Source of the DNA: Clostridiaceae bacterium
Lineage (GTDB): Bacteria > Bacillota > Clostridia > Saccharofermentanales > DTU023
NCBI GenBank assembly: GCA_012841255.1
Contig: DUUZ01000224.1
Span: forward strand, 1-11,258
Length of the DNA stretch: 11,258 bases
Reading direction: 5' to 3'
Of the stretch, positions 1 to 7,659 are shown in pieces (positions within the stretch are counted from its first letter, which is position 1; the number at the start of each line of letters is the position of its first letter). The translations under genes and the position numbers were made by a program. The notes under the pieces were generated by a model that saw nothing but the letters and a program-made list of their open reading frames with translations, made no database searches and was not told the origin of the DNA.

Positions 1-35
1 GGAGGCTACTGCCTTATCCATTAGGCCACTGGGAC
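1..35 (-). tRNA. tRNA-Arg, 5' half, cut by window edge; anticodon probably CCT
   Basis: Read on the minus strand from position 35, the sequence folds as the 5' half of a tRNA. The acceptor strand is GTCCCAG (35-29), followed by TG at positions 8-9 of the tRNA. The D-arm is GCCT-AATGGATA-AGGC, with a perfect 4-bp stem and the invariant GG in the loop. Then come A26, the 5' anticodon stem GTAGC and the loop start C-T-C-C. The window ends after two anticodon bases (CC), so the third base and the 3' half are not seen. The D-arm AATGGATAAGGC is typical of bacterial tRNA-Arg(CCT); CCG (Arg), CCC (Gly) or CCA (Trp) are formally possible. It lies 35 nt downstream of mfd on the same strand. Confidence 0.85.
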
Positions 36-45
36 GTGCTTCGTT

Positions 46-74
46 ATTTTAGTACAGACTGGGTGAAACTTCAA
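46..74 (-). promoter_or_regulatory. Candidate promoter of the tRNA-Arg gene, overlapping the mfd stop codon
   Basis: On the minus strand TTGAAG (74-69) and TAAAAT (51-46) are separated by exactly 17 nt. This matches the sigma-70/sigma-A -35 (4 of 6) and -10 (5 of 6) elements. A start near position 39 would give a leader of only a few nucleotides before the mature tRNA 5' end at 35, as is usual for tRNA genes. The -35 element contains the mfd stop codon TGA (73-71). The tRNA can therefore be transcribed on its own even if the upstream operon also reads through it. Confidence 0.55.
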
Positions 75-3000
75 TGACTTTTATCGGCTCCTGAAAATAA
101 ATCCCGCAAAAGGCCCGGGGTCAGAGCCGGTTTCCTGGCGGCCCCCCGGATCAGGATGAGCGGCCGGTAACCAGCCTTGAGAGTCAGGGGGAGATCCGGA
201 GTCTCCCCGGCCATGACCCGGGAGATCAGATCCATGGACTCGGAGGCCTCTTCGGCCAGGAGTAGCTCGATATCCTCCCCGTCAGACCGGATCCGGGCAA
301 AACCTGCCCGTTCGCCGAAGGCACGGATATAGGAAATATCCAGGAGAGCCAGGGTCGTCTCCGGCAGGTCCCCATACCGGTCCAGAAGTTCGTCATAGAC
401 ATCGCGGTAATCCCCGATATTTTCGATCGAGGCAATCCGCCGGTAAAGTTCCAGCCGTTCCGCACTCTCCCGGACATAGGAGAAGGGCAGGATGGCATCC
501 GCCGGAAGATCGACGACCGTCCTGGCCTTTTTCACAGGCCTGGCCTCCCCTTTCTCTTCGGCAACCGCCTCCTCCAGCATCTTGGTATAAAGATCGTAGC
601 CGATGGCCGCCAGATGGCCGCTTTGTTCCGCACCCAGAAGGTTGCCCGCCCCCCTGACCTCCAGATCACGGAGAGCGATCTGGAATCCCGACCCCAGTTC
701 CGTGAAATCCCGGATGGCGGCCAGACGTTTTTGCGCCGCCTCGCCGATGATCCGGTCCGGCCTGTAGGTGATCAGGGCATAGGCCTGCCGGTCAGACCGG
801 CCCACCCTTCCCCGCAGCTGGTAAAGCTGGGAAAGACCGAAGCGGTCCGCGTCCTCGACGATCAGGGTATTGACCCGGGGCATGTCAATGCCGGATTCAA
901 TAATGGTGGTACAAACCAGGACATCGTATTCCCCCTCGACAAAGGCCTCAATGACTTCCTCCAGCCTTTTTTCCGAAAGCTTGGCGTGAGCGACAGCGAA
1001 GCGGACCCCGGGCATTTTCTCTGATAGCTCAGCCGCCCGGCCGTCGATCTTATGGGTGTTGTTGTAAAGGTAGAACACCTGGCCTCCCCGGGCCTGTTCA
1101 CGCAGGATGGCATCGATGACCAGGTCCTCGGAATACTCCATGACCATGGTCTGGACCGGCCGCCGGTCCTGGGGCCCCTCCTCAAGCAGAGAAATATCCC
1201 GGATCCCCGACAGGGACAGGTGCAGGGTCCGGGGGATAGGCGTGGCCGACAGGGAAATGACTTCAATGGACGGGGCCAGAGCCTTGATCATTTCCTTGTG
1301 ATCGACGCCGAAGCGCTGTTCCTCGTCGACAACCAGAAGCCCCAGATCCTTGAATTTGATGTCCTTGGACAGGAGGCGGTGGGTGCCCACGATAATATCG
1401 ACCTGGCCCCGGGCCAGTTTCTTGATGGTTTCCTTCTGCTCCTCATCGGAGACGAAACGGGACAGCTGGCGGGCCGTGACCGGGAAACCGTCCAGCCTCT
1501 CCATAAGATTGTTGTAATGCTGGCGGACCAGGACGGTGGTCGGTGCAAGGAGAGCCGCCTGCTTCCCTTCCATGACGCATTTGAACAGGGCCCGGAAGCT
1601 GACCTCAGTCTTGCCGAATCCGACATCTCCGCAGATCAGGCGGTCCATGACCTTTTCGCTTTCCATATCGGCCTTGATCTCTTCCACGGCCCGGAGCTGA
1701 TCCTCGGTTTCCTCATAGGGGAAAGCCGACTCAAACTCCCCCTGCCAGAGGGTATCGGGGGCGTAAACGTGCCCCTTGATGTTCCGCCGCTCGGCATAGA
1801 GGGCCGTAATGTCAGTCACCAGCCGTTTGATGGATGTCCGTGCCCGTTCCTTCTGCCGGTTCCATTCCGTCCCCCCCATCCGGGAGATCTTGGGCCGGGC
1901 ATCCCCTGCCGGAACGTAGGGAGTCAGGAGCTCCACCCGGTCAACCGGAAGATGCAGGGTCCCGTCCTGGTAGACCAAGGTCAGGTAGTCGCGTTCACCG
2001 TCACTGGTGGCGATGGTCTCGGTCCCCCGGAATTCACCGATCCCGTAGTCTTCATGCACCACCAGTGAGCCTGGCGTCAGACCCCGGAAAAAGACTTCCC
2101 GGCCCTGACGCCGCCGGCCCTTCCTCCGGGTCCGGCTGACCCCGAACAGATCATGCACGCCTGCGGCCAGGACTTGCTCCTCCGGAAAGAAGAATCCCCG
2201 GGGCAGATTGTGCGGCAGGGCGGCGACCGAGTAAAGGTTCCTTTCCGCCAAAAAGAGCGAGAGCTGCTCGGCCCGTTCGGAAGAGCCGGCAAAAAGCAGG
2301 GCTGTGCCCCTGGCCTGCCGGATACGGAGAAGTTCCTCTGCCAGACGGTCGGGCTTGTTCTTGAAGCTGTCGGATGCTCGGGCCCGGAAGGTCAGGTCCA
2401 AAGCCCCGGGAAGACCGTTGCCCGAAGAGGGAAGATCGGCCAGTGCAATAAAAGATGAAGTCCGGTCGATGGTCCGCATGATGTCAGCCGGCTCAAGCTC
2501 CAGCTCCCCGGCCAGGGGAAAGGCCTCCCCCTTTTCCACGAAAGCAGAGAGGCGGGAGACAAAGCCTGCCCGGGCCCCGTCCAGCCGTCTTGAAAAGGTC
2601 AGCAGTTCATCGACGAAGAAGAGGACTTTTCCGCCTGCCAGATAGTCCAGAACCGTTGATTTTGAAGCTTCAAAAACAGGGAGCCAGCGCTCCAGGGAAG
2701 GAAAGTAAAGGGACTGATCCAGGCGTTCAATGTCGCGGTTTCCGCCCTGCCGCAAGCGTTCCATTTCTTCCGGCTTGAGCCCGGCGCGGGCCGCTTGAAG
2801 ATAGTAATCTTCACAAAGCTCCCTGACTTTTCCGGCTGTCTTTGCCCATTCATGCTCCAGAAGGGGGAGTTCCCTGGCCGGCGGGATCAGGCAGCAACCA
2901 AGGGCAGTAAGCGACCGCTGGCTGTCCGGATCCAGACTTTTCAGCTCGTCGACCAGGATATCGAAGAAGGAGATCCGAAGAGCCTCCCGGCGGCCGGGCG

Positions 3001-3577
3001 GCCAGATGTCCAGGATGTCTCCCCTGCGGGCGAATTGCCCCGGGGCTTCAATCTGCGGAATCCGTTCGTATCCGGCAAGGACCAGCTTTTTTTCCAGTTC
3101 CTCCGGCTCTATTTCGTCCCCCGTTTTCAGAGGGATTTCCAAGGATTGAAAAAAGCCTGGCGTACGAAGTCTTTGAAGGGCGGCCTGGGCTGTCACAATC
3201 AGGATCTTGTAGTCCCCGGTCAAAAGCCGGAAGAGAACGGCCGTCCTTTCCAGCTCCAGTTCCCGGCTGGCTGCCTGGACATGGACCAGGGAATACTCCC
3301 GGCCGCGAAAGGTCAGGATGGACTCCGGATCGAGCAGGGCCGACAATTCTTCGTAAAGAGCCCGGGCGCGGGCTTCATCGGGGACCAGGACACAGGCCCT
3401 CTTATTCTCTTTCTCAGACAAAGCCGCGATCATAAAGGATTTGGCCGGGTCAGGAAGTCCGAACACATTGGCCGAAAGCCCCTTGCGGGCAGAGTTTAAA
3501 AGCCGGTCACCCGGACCGGAGGAAAAGAGGGCTTCTGCCGCATCAAACCATACGCTTGGCGTTTGCTTTTCCATCAT
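71..3577 (-). CDS. mfd: Transcription-repair coupling factor Mfd
   Basis: This is the ATP-dependent DNA translocase that pushes stalled RNA polymerase off damaged template and recruits UvrA for nucleotide excision repair. It has 1168 residues, the normal full length. The UvrB-like N-terminal module spans roughly residues 35-300, including APGQFARRGDILDIWPPG at 178-195. The CarD-like RNA-polymerase interaction domain is at about 498-555 (HEDYGIGEF at 508-516). The superfamily 2 helicase core has Walker A GDVGFGKT at 650-657, DEEQ at 751-754, SATPIPRT at 777-784 and motif VI QLRGRVGRS at 920-928. The TRG translocation region lies around 945-985 (DLEVRGAGNLLG). A C-terminal domain follows. The start ATG overlaps the pth stop by 4 nt (ATGA). 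A second ATG follows immediately and is better spaced from the weak AAAAGGG ribosome site, so the protein may begin at Met2. pth-mfd adjacency is widespread in Firmicutes; the fin gene found between them in Bacillus subtilis is absent here. The assignment is certain. Confidence 0.98.
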   Translation of the reverse strand: MMEKQTPSVWFDAAEALFSSGPGDRLLNSARKGLSANVFGLPDPAKSFMIAALSEKENKRACVLVPDEARARALYEELSALLDPESILTFRGREYSLVHVQAASRELELERTAVLFRLLTGDYKILIVTAQAALQRLRTPGFFQSLEIPLKTGDEIEPEELEKKLVLAGYERIPQIEAPGQFARRGDILDIWPPGRREALRISFFDILVDELKSLDPDSQRSLTALGCCLIPPARELPLLEHEWAKTAGKVRELCEDYYLQAARAGLKPEEMERLRQGGNRDIERLDQSLYFPSLERWLPVFEASKSTVLDYLAGGKVLFFVDELLTFSRRLDGARAGFVSRLSAFVEKGEAFPLAGELELEPADIMRTIDRTSSFIALADLPSSGNGLPGALDLTFRARASDSFKNKPDRLAEELLRIRQARGTALLFAGSSERAEQLSLFLAERNLYSVAALPHNLPRGFFFPEEQVLAAGVHDLFGVSRTRRKGRRRQGREVFFRGLTPGSLVVHEDYGIGEFRGTETIATSDGERDYLTLVYQDGTLHLPVDRVELLTPYVPAGDARPKISRMGGTEWNRQKERARTSIKRLVTDITALYAERRNIKGHVYAPDTLWQGEFESAFPYEETEDQLRAVEEIKADMESEKVMDRLICGDVGFGKTEVSFRALFKCVMEGKQAALLAPTTVLVRQHYNNLMERLDGFPVTARQLSRFVSDEEQKETIKKLARGQVDIIVGTHRLLSKDIKFKDLGLLVVDEEQRFGVDHKEMIKALAPSIEVISLSATPIPRTLHLSLSGIRDISLLEEGPQDRRPVQTMVMEYSEDLVIDAILREQARGGQVFYLYNNTHKIDGRAAELSEKMPGVRFAVAHAKLSEKRLEEVIEAFVEGEYDVLVCTTIIESGIDMPRVNTLIVEDADRFGLSQLYQLRGRVGRSDRQAYALITYRPDRIIGEAAQKRLAAIRDFTELGSGFQIALRDLEVRGAGNLLGAEQSGHLAAIGYDLYTKMLEEAVAEEKGEARPVKKARTVVDLPADAILPFSYVRESAERLELYRRIASIENIGDYRDVYDELLDRYGDLPETTLALLDISYIRAFGERAGFARIRSDGEDIELLLAEEASESMDLISRVMAGETPDLPLTLKAGYRPLILIRGAARKPALTPGLLRDLFSGADKSH

Positions 3578-4149
3578 CCCTTTTGGTTGAACCGCTCCTG
3601 GGCCCTTTGCTGGTCTCCCCGGACAATCAATTCCACTGCATCACAGGCATCCGCCAGGGCCTGGTCCAGCGTCTCCCGGGCGGCCGCAGGGATCTTTGCC
3701 AGCACAAATTCGATGACATCGCCGGGAGGCAGGGGACCGATCCCGATCCGGACCCTTGGAAAACGGTGCCGGGGCAGATAGGAGAGGACCGACTTCATCC
3801 CGTTGTGGCTGCCGGCACTGCCCTGGTCCTTGATCCGGATCCGGCCCAGGGGCAGATCAAAGTCATCGTAGAGGACAATAACCCGCTCGGGCGGGATCTT
3901 CTCAAAGGCCATGGCGCGGGTGATGCTGTCACCCGACAGATTCATATAGGTGTTGGGGAGGAGGAGGCGGACCCGGACGCCATCAATGGTTCCTTCTCCC
4001 GTAAGTCCTTGAAAACGCCTTCTTTTTATGGATATACCATGCCGGCGGCCAAGCTCGGTCACCGCCATCCGGCCCGCATTGTGCCAGGTTCCGTCATAGC
4101 GTTTGCCCGGATTCCCCAGGCCGGCAATAAGCCAGATTCCGCCTGCCAT
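3574..4149 (-). CDS. pth: Peptidyl-tRNA hydrolase
   Basis: Cytosolic esterase that frees tRNA from peptidyl-tRNAs dropped by the ribosome. It has 191 residues, the usual bacterial Pth length. The family signature is plain: N13 in GLGNPG (10-15), the catalytic His in TWHN (H23), N70 in PNTYMN (65-70), the catalytic-pair Asp in YDDFDLP (D95) and N116 in GSHNGMKS. These match the Escherichia coli residues N10, H20, N68, D93 and N114. The ATG overlaps the stop of walJ by one base (TAATG), and a GGTGA six bases upstream may act as a weak ribosome site, so expression is probably coupled to walJ translation. Its stop overlaps the mfd start by 4 nt. Nothing is missing or unusual. Confidence 0.97.
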   Translation of the reverse strand: MAGGIWLIAGLGNPGKRYDGTWHNAGRMAVTELGRRHGISIKRRRFQGLTGEGTIDGVRVRLLLPNTYMNLSGDSITRAMAFEKIPPERVIVLYDDFDLPLGRIRIKDQGSAGSHNGMKSVLSYLPRHRFPRVRIGIGPLPPGDVIEFVLAKIPAAARETLDQALADACDAVELIVRGDQQRAQERFNQKG

Positions 4150-5021
4150 TACAGGTCACCGATGAGGGGAAGGGTCAGCTGTTGTCCGGGAAAACCTTGG
4201 CCCGGGACATATTCGCTGAAAGGGTCCTGACAGAGCATGGGACGGGAGCAGCTATAGCGGGGGGCCACCTGGATCACGTAGTCCTCGCCTGCCCGGGCAC
4301 CGGTCTGGTCCAGGTAGCTGCAGACGGTCCGAAGCGCCAGGGGGGGAAGATTATTCTCCTCGGACAGATGGGACAGGAAAAGAGATTCGGTCCCATTGCG
4401 GATCAGCCAGCTTGCAGCCATCCCCGATTCCTGATTGGACAGATGGCCGTCCGAGCCTGCGATCCGTTTTTTCAGGCTGGGCGGATAGGAACCCGTCTCC
4501 AGCATGTCGGGGTCAAAATTGGCTTCCAGATGGACAATGCGGCAGCCGGTCAGAGCTTCCCGGACTGTTTGTGAAAAATGGCCCAGGTCTGTCGCCACTC
4601 CGATATCTCCCGCTTTGGTATGGATGCGGAAACCTACAGGATCCGCTGCATCGTGCGGAATGGAGAAGGGCGTGATAACGGTCTCCCGGATGGAGAAAGA
4701 CTGGCCGGGTTCGATGATCCGGACCAGGGATTCATCGATTTTCCCCAGGAAAGGCAAGAGGGCCCGGTAGGTTCCCAAAGTGGCGTAAAGGGGAGTTTTG
4801 TGACGGCGCATAACCACACCGATCCCTGAACTGTGATCGATATGCTCATGGGTCAGCAAGATGCCGTCGACACCATCCGCAGACTCCCCCAGGGATTCGA
4901 GGGCAAGCGCATACTGCCGGCCCGTCATACCCAGGTCCAGGGCCAGCCCGGCCGATTCCGTCCGGATAAAGGCCGAATTTCCGCTTGAACCCGACCGGAG
5001 TGAAACAGAGTAAACAGGCAT
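4149..5021 (-). CDS. walJ: WalJ/YycJ-type metallo-beta-lactamase-fold hydrolase
   Basis: A 290-residue metallo-beta-lactamase-fold protein of the YycJ/VicX/WalJ family, the conserved companion of WalRK. In Bacillus it has been linked to coordination of wall metabolism and division and to DNA repair; its biochemical substrate is not fixed by sequence. The N-terminus SVSLRSGSSGNS (5-16) is the family signature. The metal site shows HEHIDH (58-63), H123, D145 and H218, with an extra His in GSDGHLSN (H193). ATG at 5021 is chosen because homologues begin a few residues before the SGSSGN motif. It starts 1 nt after the murA stop, with only a weak GGA upstream, which suggests translational coupling. 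An in-frame GTG at 5054 would add 11 residues inside murA but has no ribosome site. A C-terminal extension from about residue 255 (CSRPMLCQDPFSEYVPGQG) looks lineage-specific. Confidence 0.9.
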   Translation of the reverse strand: MPVYSVSLRSGSSGNSAFIRTESAGLALDLGMTGRQYALALESLGESADGVDGILLTHEHIDHSSGIGVVMRRHKTPLYATLGTYRALLPFLGKIDESLVRIIEPGQSFSIRETVITPFSIPHDAADPVGFRIHTKAGDIGVATDLGHFSQTVREALTGCRIVHLEANFDPDMLETGSYPPSLKKRIAGSDGHLSNQESGMAASWLIRNGTESLFLSHLSEENNLPPLALRTVCSYLDQTGARAGEDYVIQVAPRYSCSRPMLCQDPFSEYVPGQGFPGQQLTLPLIGDL

Positions 5022-5022
5022 A

Positions 5023-6291
5023 CTATTCCGATTCGAAGCGTTCGATCCGGGCACCCAGACGGGTCAGCTTCTCCACAAAGTACTCATAGCCGCGCTCAAC
5101 CCGCTCGATATCCAGAACTTTGGTGGTTCCCCGTGCGGCAAGCCCGGCCATGACCAGGGCTGCCCCGGCCCGAAGATCCCGGGCTGTGACCTGGGATCCG
5201 GTCAGATGGGAGTTCCCCTGGACGACGGCAAGCCGGCCTGAGGTGATAATATTGGCCCCCATCAGGCGAAGGGCGTCCACATATTGGAAGCGGTTCTCCC
5301 AGACATTCTCGATCATGCGGCCGGTCCCCTCAGCCACACAGAGCAGGACGGTGGCCTGGGGCTGCAGGTCCGTGGGGAAGCCCGGATAGGGCATGGTCTT
5401 GAAACTGGCGGCCTGGAGGCTGGAACCTTCCTTCATATAGCAGCGGATGGTATCATCGCCTTCTTCCACCTCGACTCCCATCTCGACCAGCTTGGCCGAG
5501 AGCGGCTCCATATGTTTGGGAATGACTCCTTCCACCGTGATATCACCTCCGGTCAGAGGGGCCAGGATCATATAGGTGCCCGCTTCGATCTGATCGGGGA
5601 TGACGGTATATTCCTTGTTGGCCGGGAGCGTGGGCCGTCCGTTGATCCGGATGACATCGGTCCCCGCCCCGCGGATATCCGCGCCCATGGCATTCAGGAA
5701 GTTGGCGACGTCCACGATGTGAGGTTCGCGGGCAGCATTGTCGATGACCGTCTTGCCCTTGGCCTTAACGGCGGCCAGCATGATGTTGACCGTAGCTCCG
5801 ACACTGACCGTATCCAAAAAGACGCCGCCCCCGGTAAGCTCCTCGGCTTCACAGGAGACAATGCCGTAGGACATTTCCGTTTTGGCACCCAGTGCTTCAA
5901 AGCCTTTCAAATGCAGGTCAATGGGGCGGACACCGAAATCGCAGCCGCCCGGCATGCGGAGCGCCACCTTGCCGAAGCGGCCCAGAAGCGCCCCCATCAG
6001 ATAATAAGAGCCGCGGATCTGCGTAACCCGGTCGTGGAGGACTTCATGCGTATTGATGGTTGTCGCATCCAGACGGACCTTGCCCGGTTCCAGATACTCG
6101 ACTGTGGCCCCGATGTCGCTGAAGATCTGCAGGAGGACCGAAAGGTCGGTAATGTCCGGGAGATTATCGATGATACAGGGCCCGTCCAGCGCCATGGCCG
6201 CGGACAGGACAGCCAGGGATGCATTCTTGGAACCGCCGATTTTGACATGACCGGTCAGGGGATTTCCGCCCTTAATAATATAGCTGCGCAA
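5023..6291 (-). CDS. murA: UDP-N-acetylglucosamine 1-carboxyvinyltransferase (MurA)
   Basis: Cytosolic enzyme that transfers enolpyruvate from PEP to UDP-GlcNAc, the committed step of peptidoglycan synthesis and the target of fosfomycin. It has 422 residues, close to the 419 of E. coli. Key residues are present: K22-N23 in GGSKNA, R93, the active-site Cys C117 in PGGCDFGVRPIDLH (a Cys as in fosfomycin-sensitive enzymes, not the Asp of resistant ones), D308 in YPGFPTDLQPQ, and the C-terminal DLRAGAALVMAGL motif. The start codon is TTG, supported by AGAGG five bases upstream and by the family N-terminus (RSYIIKGGNPLTG). It starts 12 nt after the walK stop. Firmicutes often carry two paralogues (MurA and MurZ); which one this is cannot be decided here. 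Its position between walK and walJ ties wall precursor supply to the wall stress regulator, and a candidate promoter lies in the end of walK. Confidence 0.97.
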   Translation of the reverse strand: MRSYIIKGGNPLTGHVKIGGSKNASLAVLSAAMALDGPCIIDNLPDITDLSVLLQIFSDIGATVEYLEPGKVRLDATTINTHEVLHDRVTQIRGSYYLMGALLGRFGKVALRMPGGCDFGVRPIDLHLKGFEALGAKTEMSYGIVSCEAEELTGGGVFLDTVSVGATVNIMLAAVKAKGKTVIDNAAREPHIVDVANFLNAMGADIRGAGTDVIRINGRPTLPANKEYTVIPDQIEAGTYMILAPLTGGDITVEGVIPKHMEPLSAKLVEMGVEVEEGDDTIRCYMKEGSSLQAASFKTMPYPGFPTDLQPQATVLLCVAEGTGRMIENVWENRFQYVDALRLMGANIITSGRLAVVQGNSHLTGSQVTARDLRAGAALVMAGLAARGTTKVLDIERVERGYEYFVEKLTRLGARIERFESE

Positions 6292-6296
6292 GTGAA

Positions 6297-6301
6297 CCTC
6301 T
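6297..6301 (-). promoter_or_regulatory. Ribosome binding site that fixes the TTG start of murA
   Basis: AGAGG lies five bases upstream of TTG (6291-6289) and just after the walK stop TGA (6306-6304). No ATG or GTG in a suitable place fits the conserved MurA N-terminus, so this site decides the non-ATG start. Confidence 0.65.
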
Positions 6302-6303
6302 TT

Positions 6304-7659
6304 TCAGTTGGATACAATTATAGTGACACTATTGTCAACTTTTTCATCAATTATATCAAGGAGGGCATGTACGTCCAAAAGAGCGCCGTCTCCCTCGTCC
6401 TCTTTGGCCCAGTCCCGGATTGCGGCAGCTGCGGCCTTGGTGATGGCATCGGCCGGCTTCTCCTTGCGGGACAGGTCGATCAGAGTGGTTTTCAGAAGAT
6501 GGCCGGCCCCCGGCAGGAAAAGGGTGAACTGGCTGCCCGCCCCCATTTCACTTTCAGCGACAATCCTTCCCCGGTGCATCCTGGCCAGTTCCAGGGCAAT
6601 GGGAAGGCCGAGACCGGTGCCGCCGAACTGGCGGGATCCGGTTTTATCCACCCGGTAGAAACGCTCGAAGATGTTTTCAAGCTCCATCTGGGCGATGCCG
6701 ATCCCGTTATCGATCACCTTGACATAGATGTCGTCGACGACGGAGCCGATGTAAACCTGGATCCGCCCCCCCTCTCCGGTATAGCGGATGGCGTTGGTGA
6801 TCAGGTTGGTCAGAATACGCTCCACGGCGTTCTTGTCGGCGAAGACAGCAGTCTCCCGGGTCATGGCGAATAACTCGATTTCAATCTGCTTGGCCCGGGC
6901 CTGGTCCAGGAGCCGGTCGCTGACCTGACGGACAGAGAGCGCCAGGTCCAGAAGATGGGCGTTCAGAGGGGCCCCGCTGCTGTCCAGGCTTGACAGGAGC
7001 AGCAGATCGGCAATCAGGTCCTCCATACGGAGCGAATCTTCGTAGATCCGTTCAATATCTGCCCTGATGGCCTCCCGGTCTTTTTCGTTGATCCCCCAGT
7101 CCAACAAAGTCTCCGTGTAGGATTTGACCGTGGTCAGCGGTGTCTTCAGTTCATGCGAGACGTTGGCAACAAAGGCTTTTCTTCTTTCCTCCTGGCGTTT
7201 GACATCGGAAAAATCCTGGACGGTAATGATATGTCCGCCAAAATTACCCCTTCCTCCTCCCAGCGAATGATGCTGGCAGACCAGGCGCAGATAGCGTTCT
7301 CCCATGCTGAGTTCCCGGGCAATGGTTTCACTGCCCAGATAAAAGGCGGCCCGCATGCCATTGTGGGTACCGAAGCGGTCCAGGAAAGCCGGCAGGGTAT
7401 CGGGGATAATGCCGAACATGTCAATGGCGACCGGATTAGAGGCAAGCAGGCGGTCATCGCTGCCATAGGCGATAATCCCCACATCCAGTGAGGAGAGAAT
7501 GGTCTGGGACTCGGTGCGCTCATTGGCGATCCGCTGCATGGTCCGGACGACATCCTGACTGGCCCGCCTCCTGGCCTGCCGGCTCCTCCACAGCATGAAG
7601 GGGATGATCAGGGCGGCGGTAACCGCCGCCGTCAAAAGTACAATCTGAAAGGGACTCAT
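6304..7659 (-). CDS. walK: Sensor histidine kinase, WalK type (single membrane segment, PAS domain)
   Basis: Membrane sensor kinase paired with the adjacent WalR. It has 451 residues from ATG 7659, whose A is also the last base of the walR stop (TGATG); an in-frame TTG just before it is less likely. One membrane helix spans residues 5-24 with only a few residues outside. A basic linker follows (RSRQARRR), then a PAS-like domain at about 50-155. The HisKA helix carries the phospho-acceptor His in NVSHELKTPL (H169). The ATPase domain has the N box NLITNAIRYT (285-294), DNGIGI (317-322), FERFYRVD (331-338) and GTGLGL (347-352). The layout recalls streptococcal WalK/VicK more than the two-helix Bacillus WalK with its outer domain. 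Two things are odd. The 25-30 residues between helix and PAS are too few for a HAMP domain. About 68 residues follow the usual kinase end (FLP, 381-383), and their last codons are AT-rich. PhoR is the main alternative, but the WalR-type partner and walJ favour WalK. Confidence 0.88.
   Translation of the reverse strand: MSPFQIVLLTAAVTAALIIPFMLWRSRQARRRASQDVVRTMQRIANERTESQTILSSLDVGIIAYGSDDRLLASNPVAIDMFGIIPDTLPAFLDRFGTHNGMRAAFYLGSETIARELSMGERYLRLVCQHHSLGGGRGNFGGHIITVQDFSDVKRQEERRKAFVANVSHELKTPLTTVKSYTETLLDWGINEKDREAIRADIERIYEDSLRMEDLIADLLLLSSLDSSGAPLNAHLLDLALSVRQVSDRLLDQARAKQIEIELFAMTRETAVFADKNAVERILTNLITNAIRYTGEGGRIQVYIGSVVDDIYVKVIDNGIGIAQMELENIFERFYRVDKTGSRQFGGTGLGLPIALELARMHRGRIVAESEMGAGSQFTLFLPGAGHLLKTTLIDLSRKEKPADAITKAAAAAIRDWAKEDEGDGALLDVHALLDIIDEKVDNSVTIIVSN
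6324..6337 (-). repeat. Operator-like palindrome TGACA-N4-TGTCA upstream of murA
   Basis: A perfect 5-bp inverted repeat with a 4-nt spacer (ATAG) lies at the very end of the walK coding region, in a strip much richer in A and T than the surrounding genes. It falls about 6-20 nt after the predicted start of the candidate promoter at 6378-6350, a position where a bound repressor would block RNA polymerase. It may equally be chance, or a small RNA hairpin. No known regulator is assigned. Confidence 0.35.
6350..6378 (-). promoter_or_regulatory. Candidate internal promoter for murA-walJ-pth-mfd
   Basis: On the minus strand TTGGAC (6378-6373) and a perfect TATAAT (6355-6350) are 17 nt apart, and TG lies one base before TATAAT, making a full extended -10 element (TGATATAAT). 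A start near 6343 would give a murA leader of roughly 50 nt. The elements sit inside the last codons of walK, which here use AT-rich codons (ATA, ATT) unlike the rest of the gene. This suggests selection for the DNA signal rather than the protein. Confidence 0.5.

Noticed and set aside
36..70. Rho-independent terminator between mfd and the tRNA
   Set aside because: No stem followed by a T-run on the minus strand is present; the T/A-rich bases here fit the tRNA promoter.
1052..2068. Plus-strand open frame of 338 codons inside mfd
   Set aside because: Antisense shadow of the mfd helicase region with no protein-like features.
5022..5054. Upstream GTG start for walJ at 5054
   Set aside because: No ribosome site, and it adds residues before the conserved family N-terminus; ATG 5021 fits better.
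6313..6328. WalR-box-like pair TGTCAC-N6-TGTATC before murA
   Set aside because: The spacing is 6 rather than 5 nt and both half-sites deviate from TGTWAH, so it cannot be claimed as a WalR site.
6317..6338. Consensus TTGACA (6338-6333) and TATAAT (6322-6317) before murA as one promoter
   Set aside because: The two hexamers are only 10 nt apart, too close for sigma-A RNA polymerase; no -35 lies 16-18 nt before this TATAAT. The upstream extended -10 at 6355-6350 is the better candidate.
5284..6873. Plus-strand open frame of 529 codons across murA and walK
   Set aside because: It is antisense to two certain genes, has low-complexity composition, no recognisable motif and no ribosome site. It arises from codon bias in GC-rich genes.
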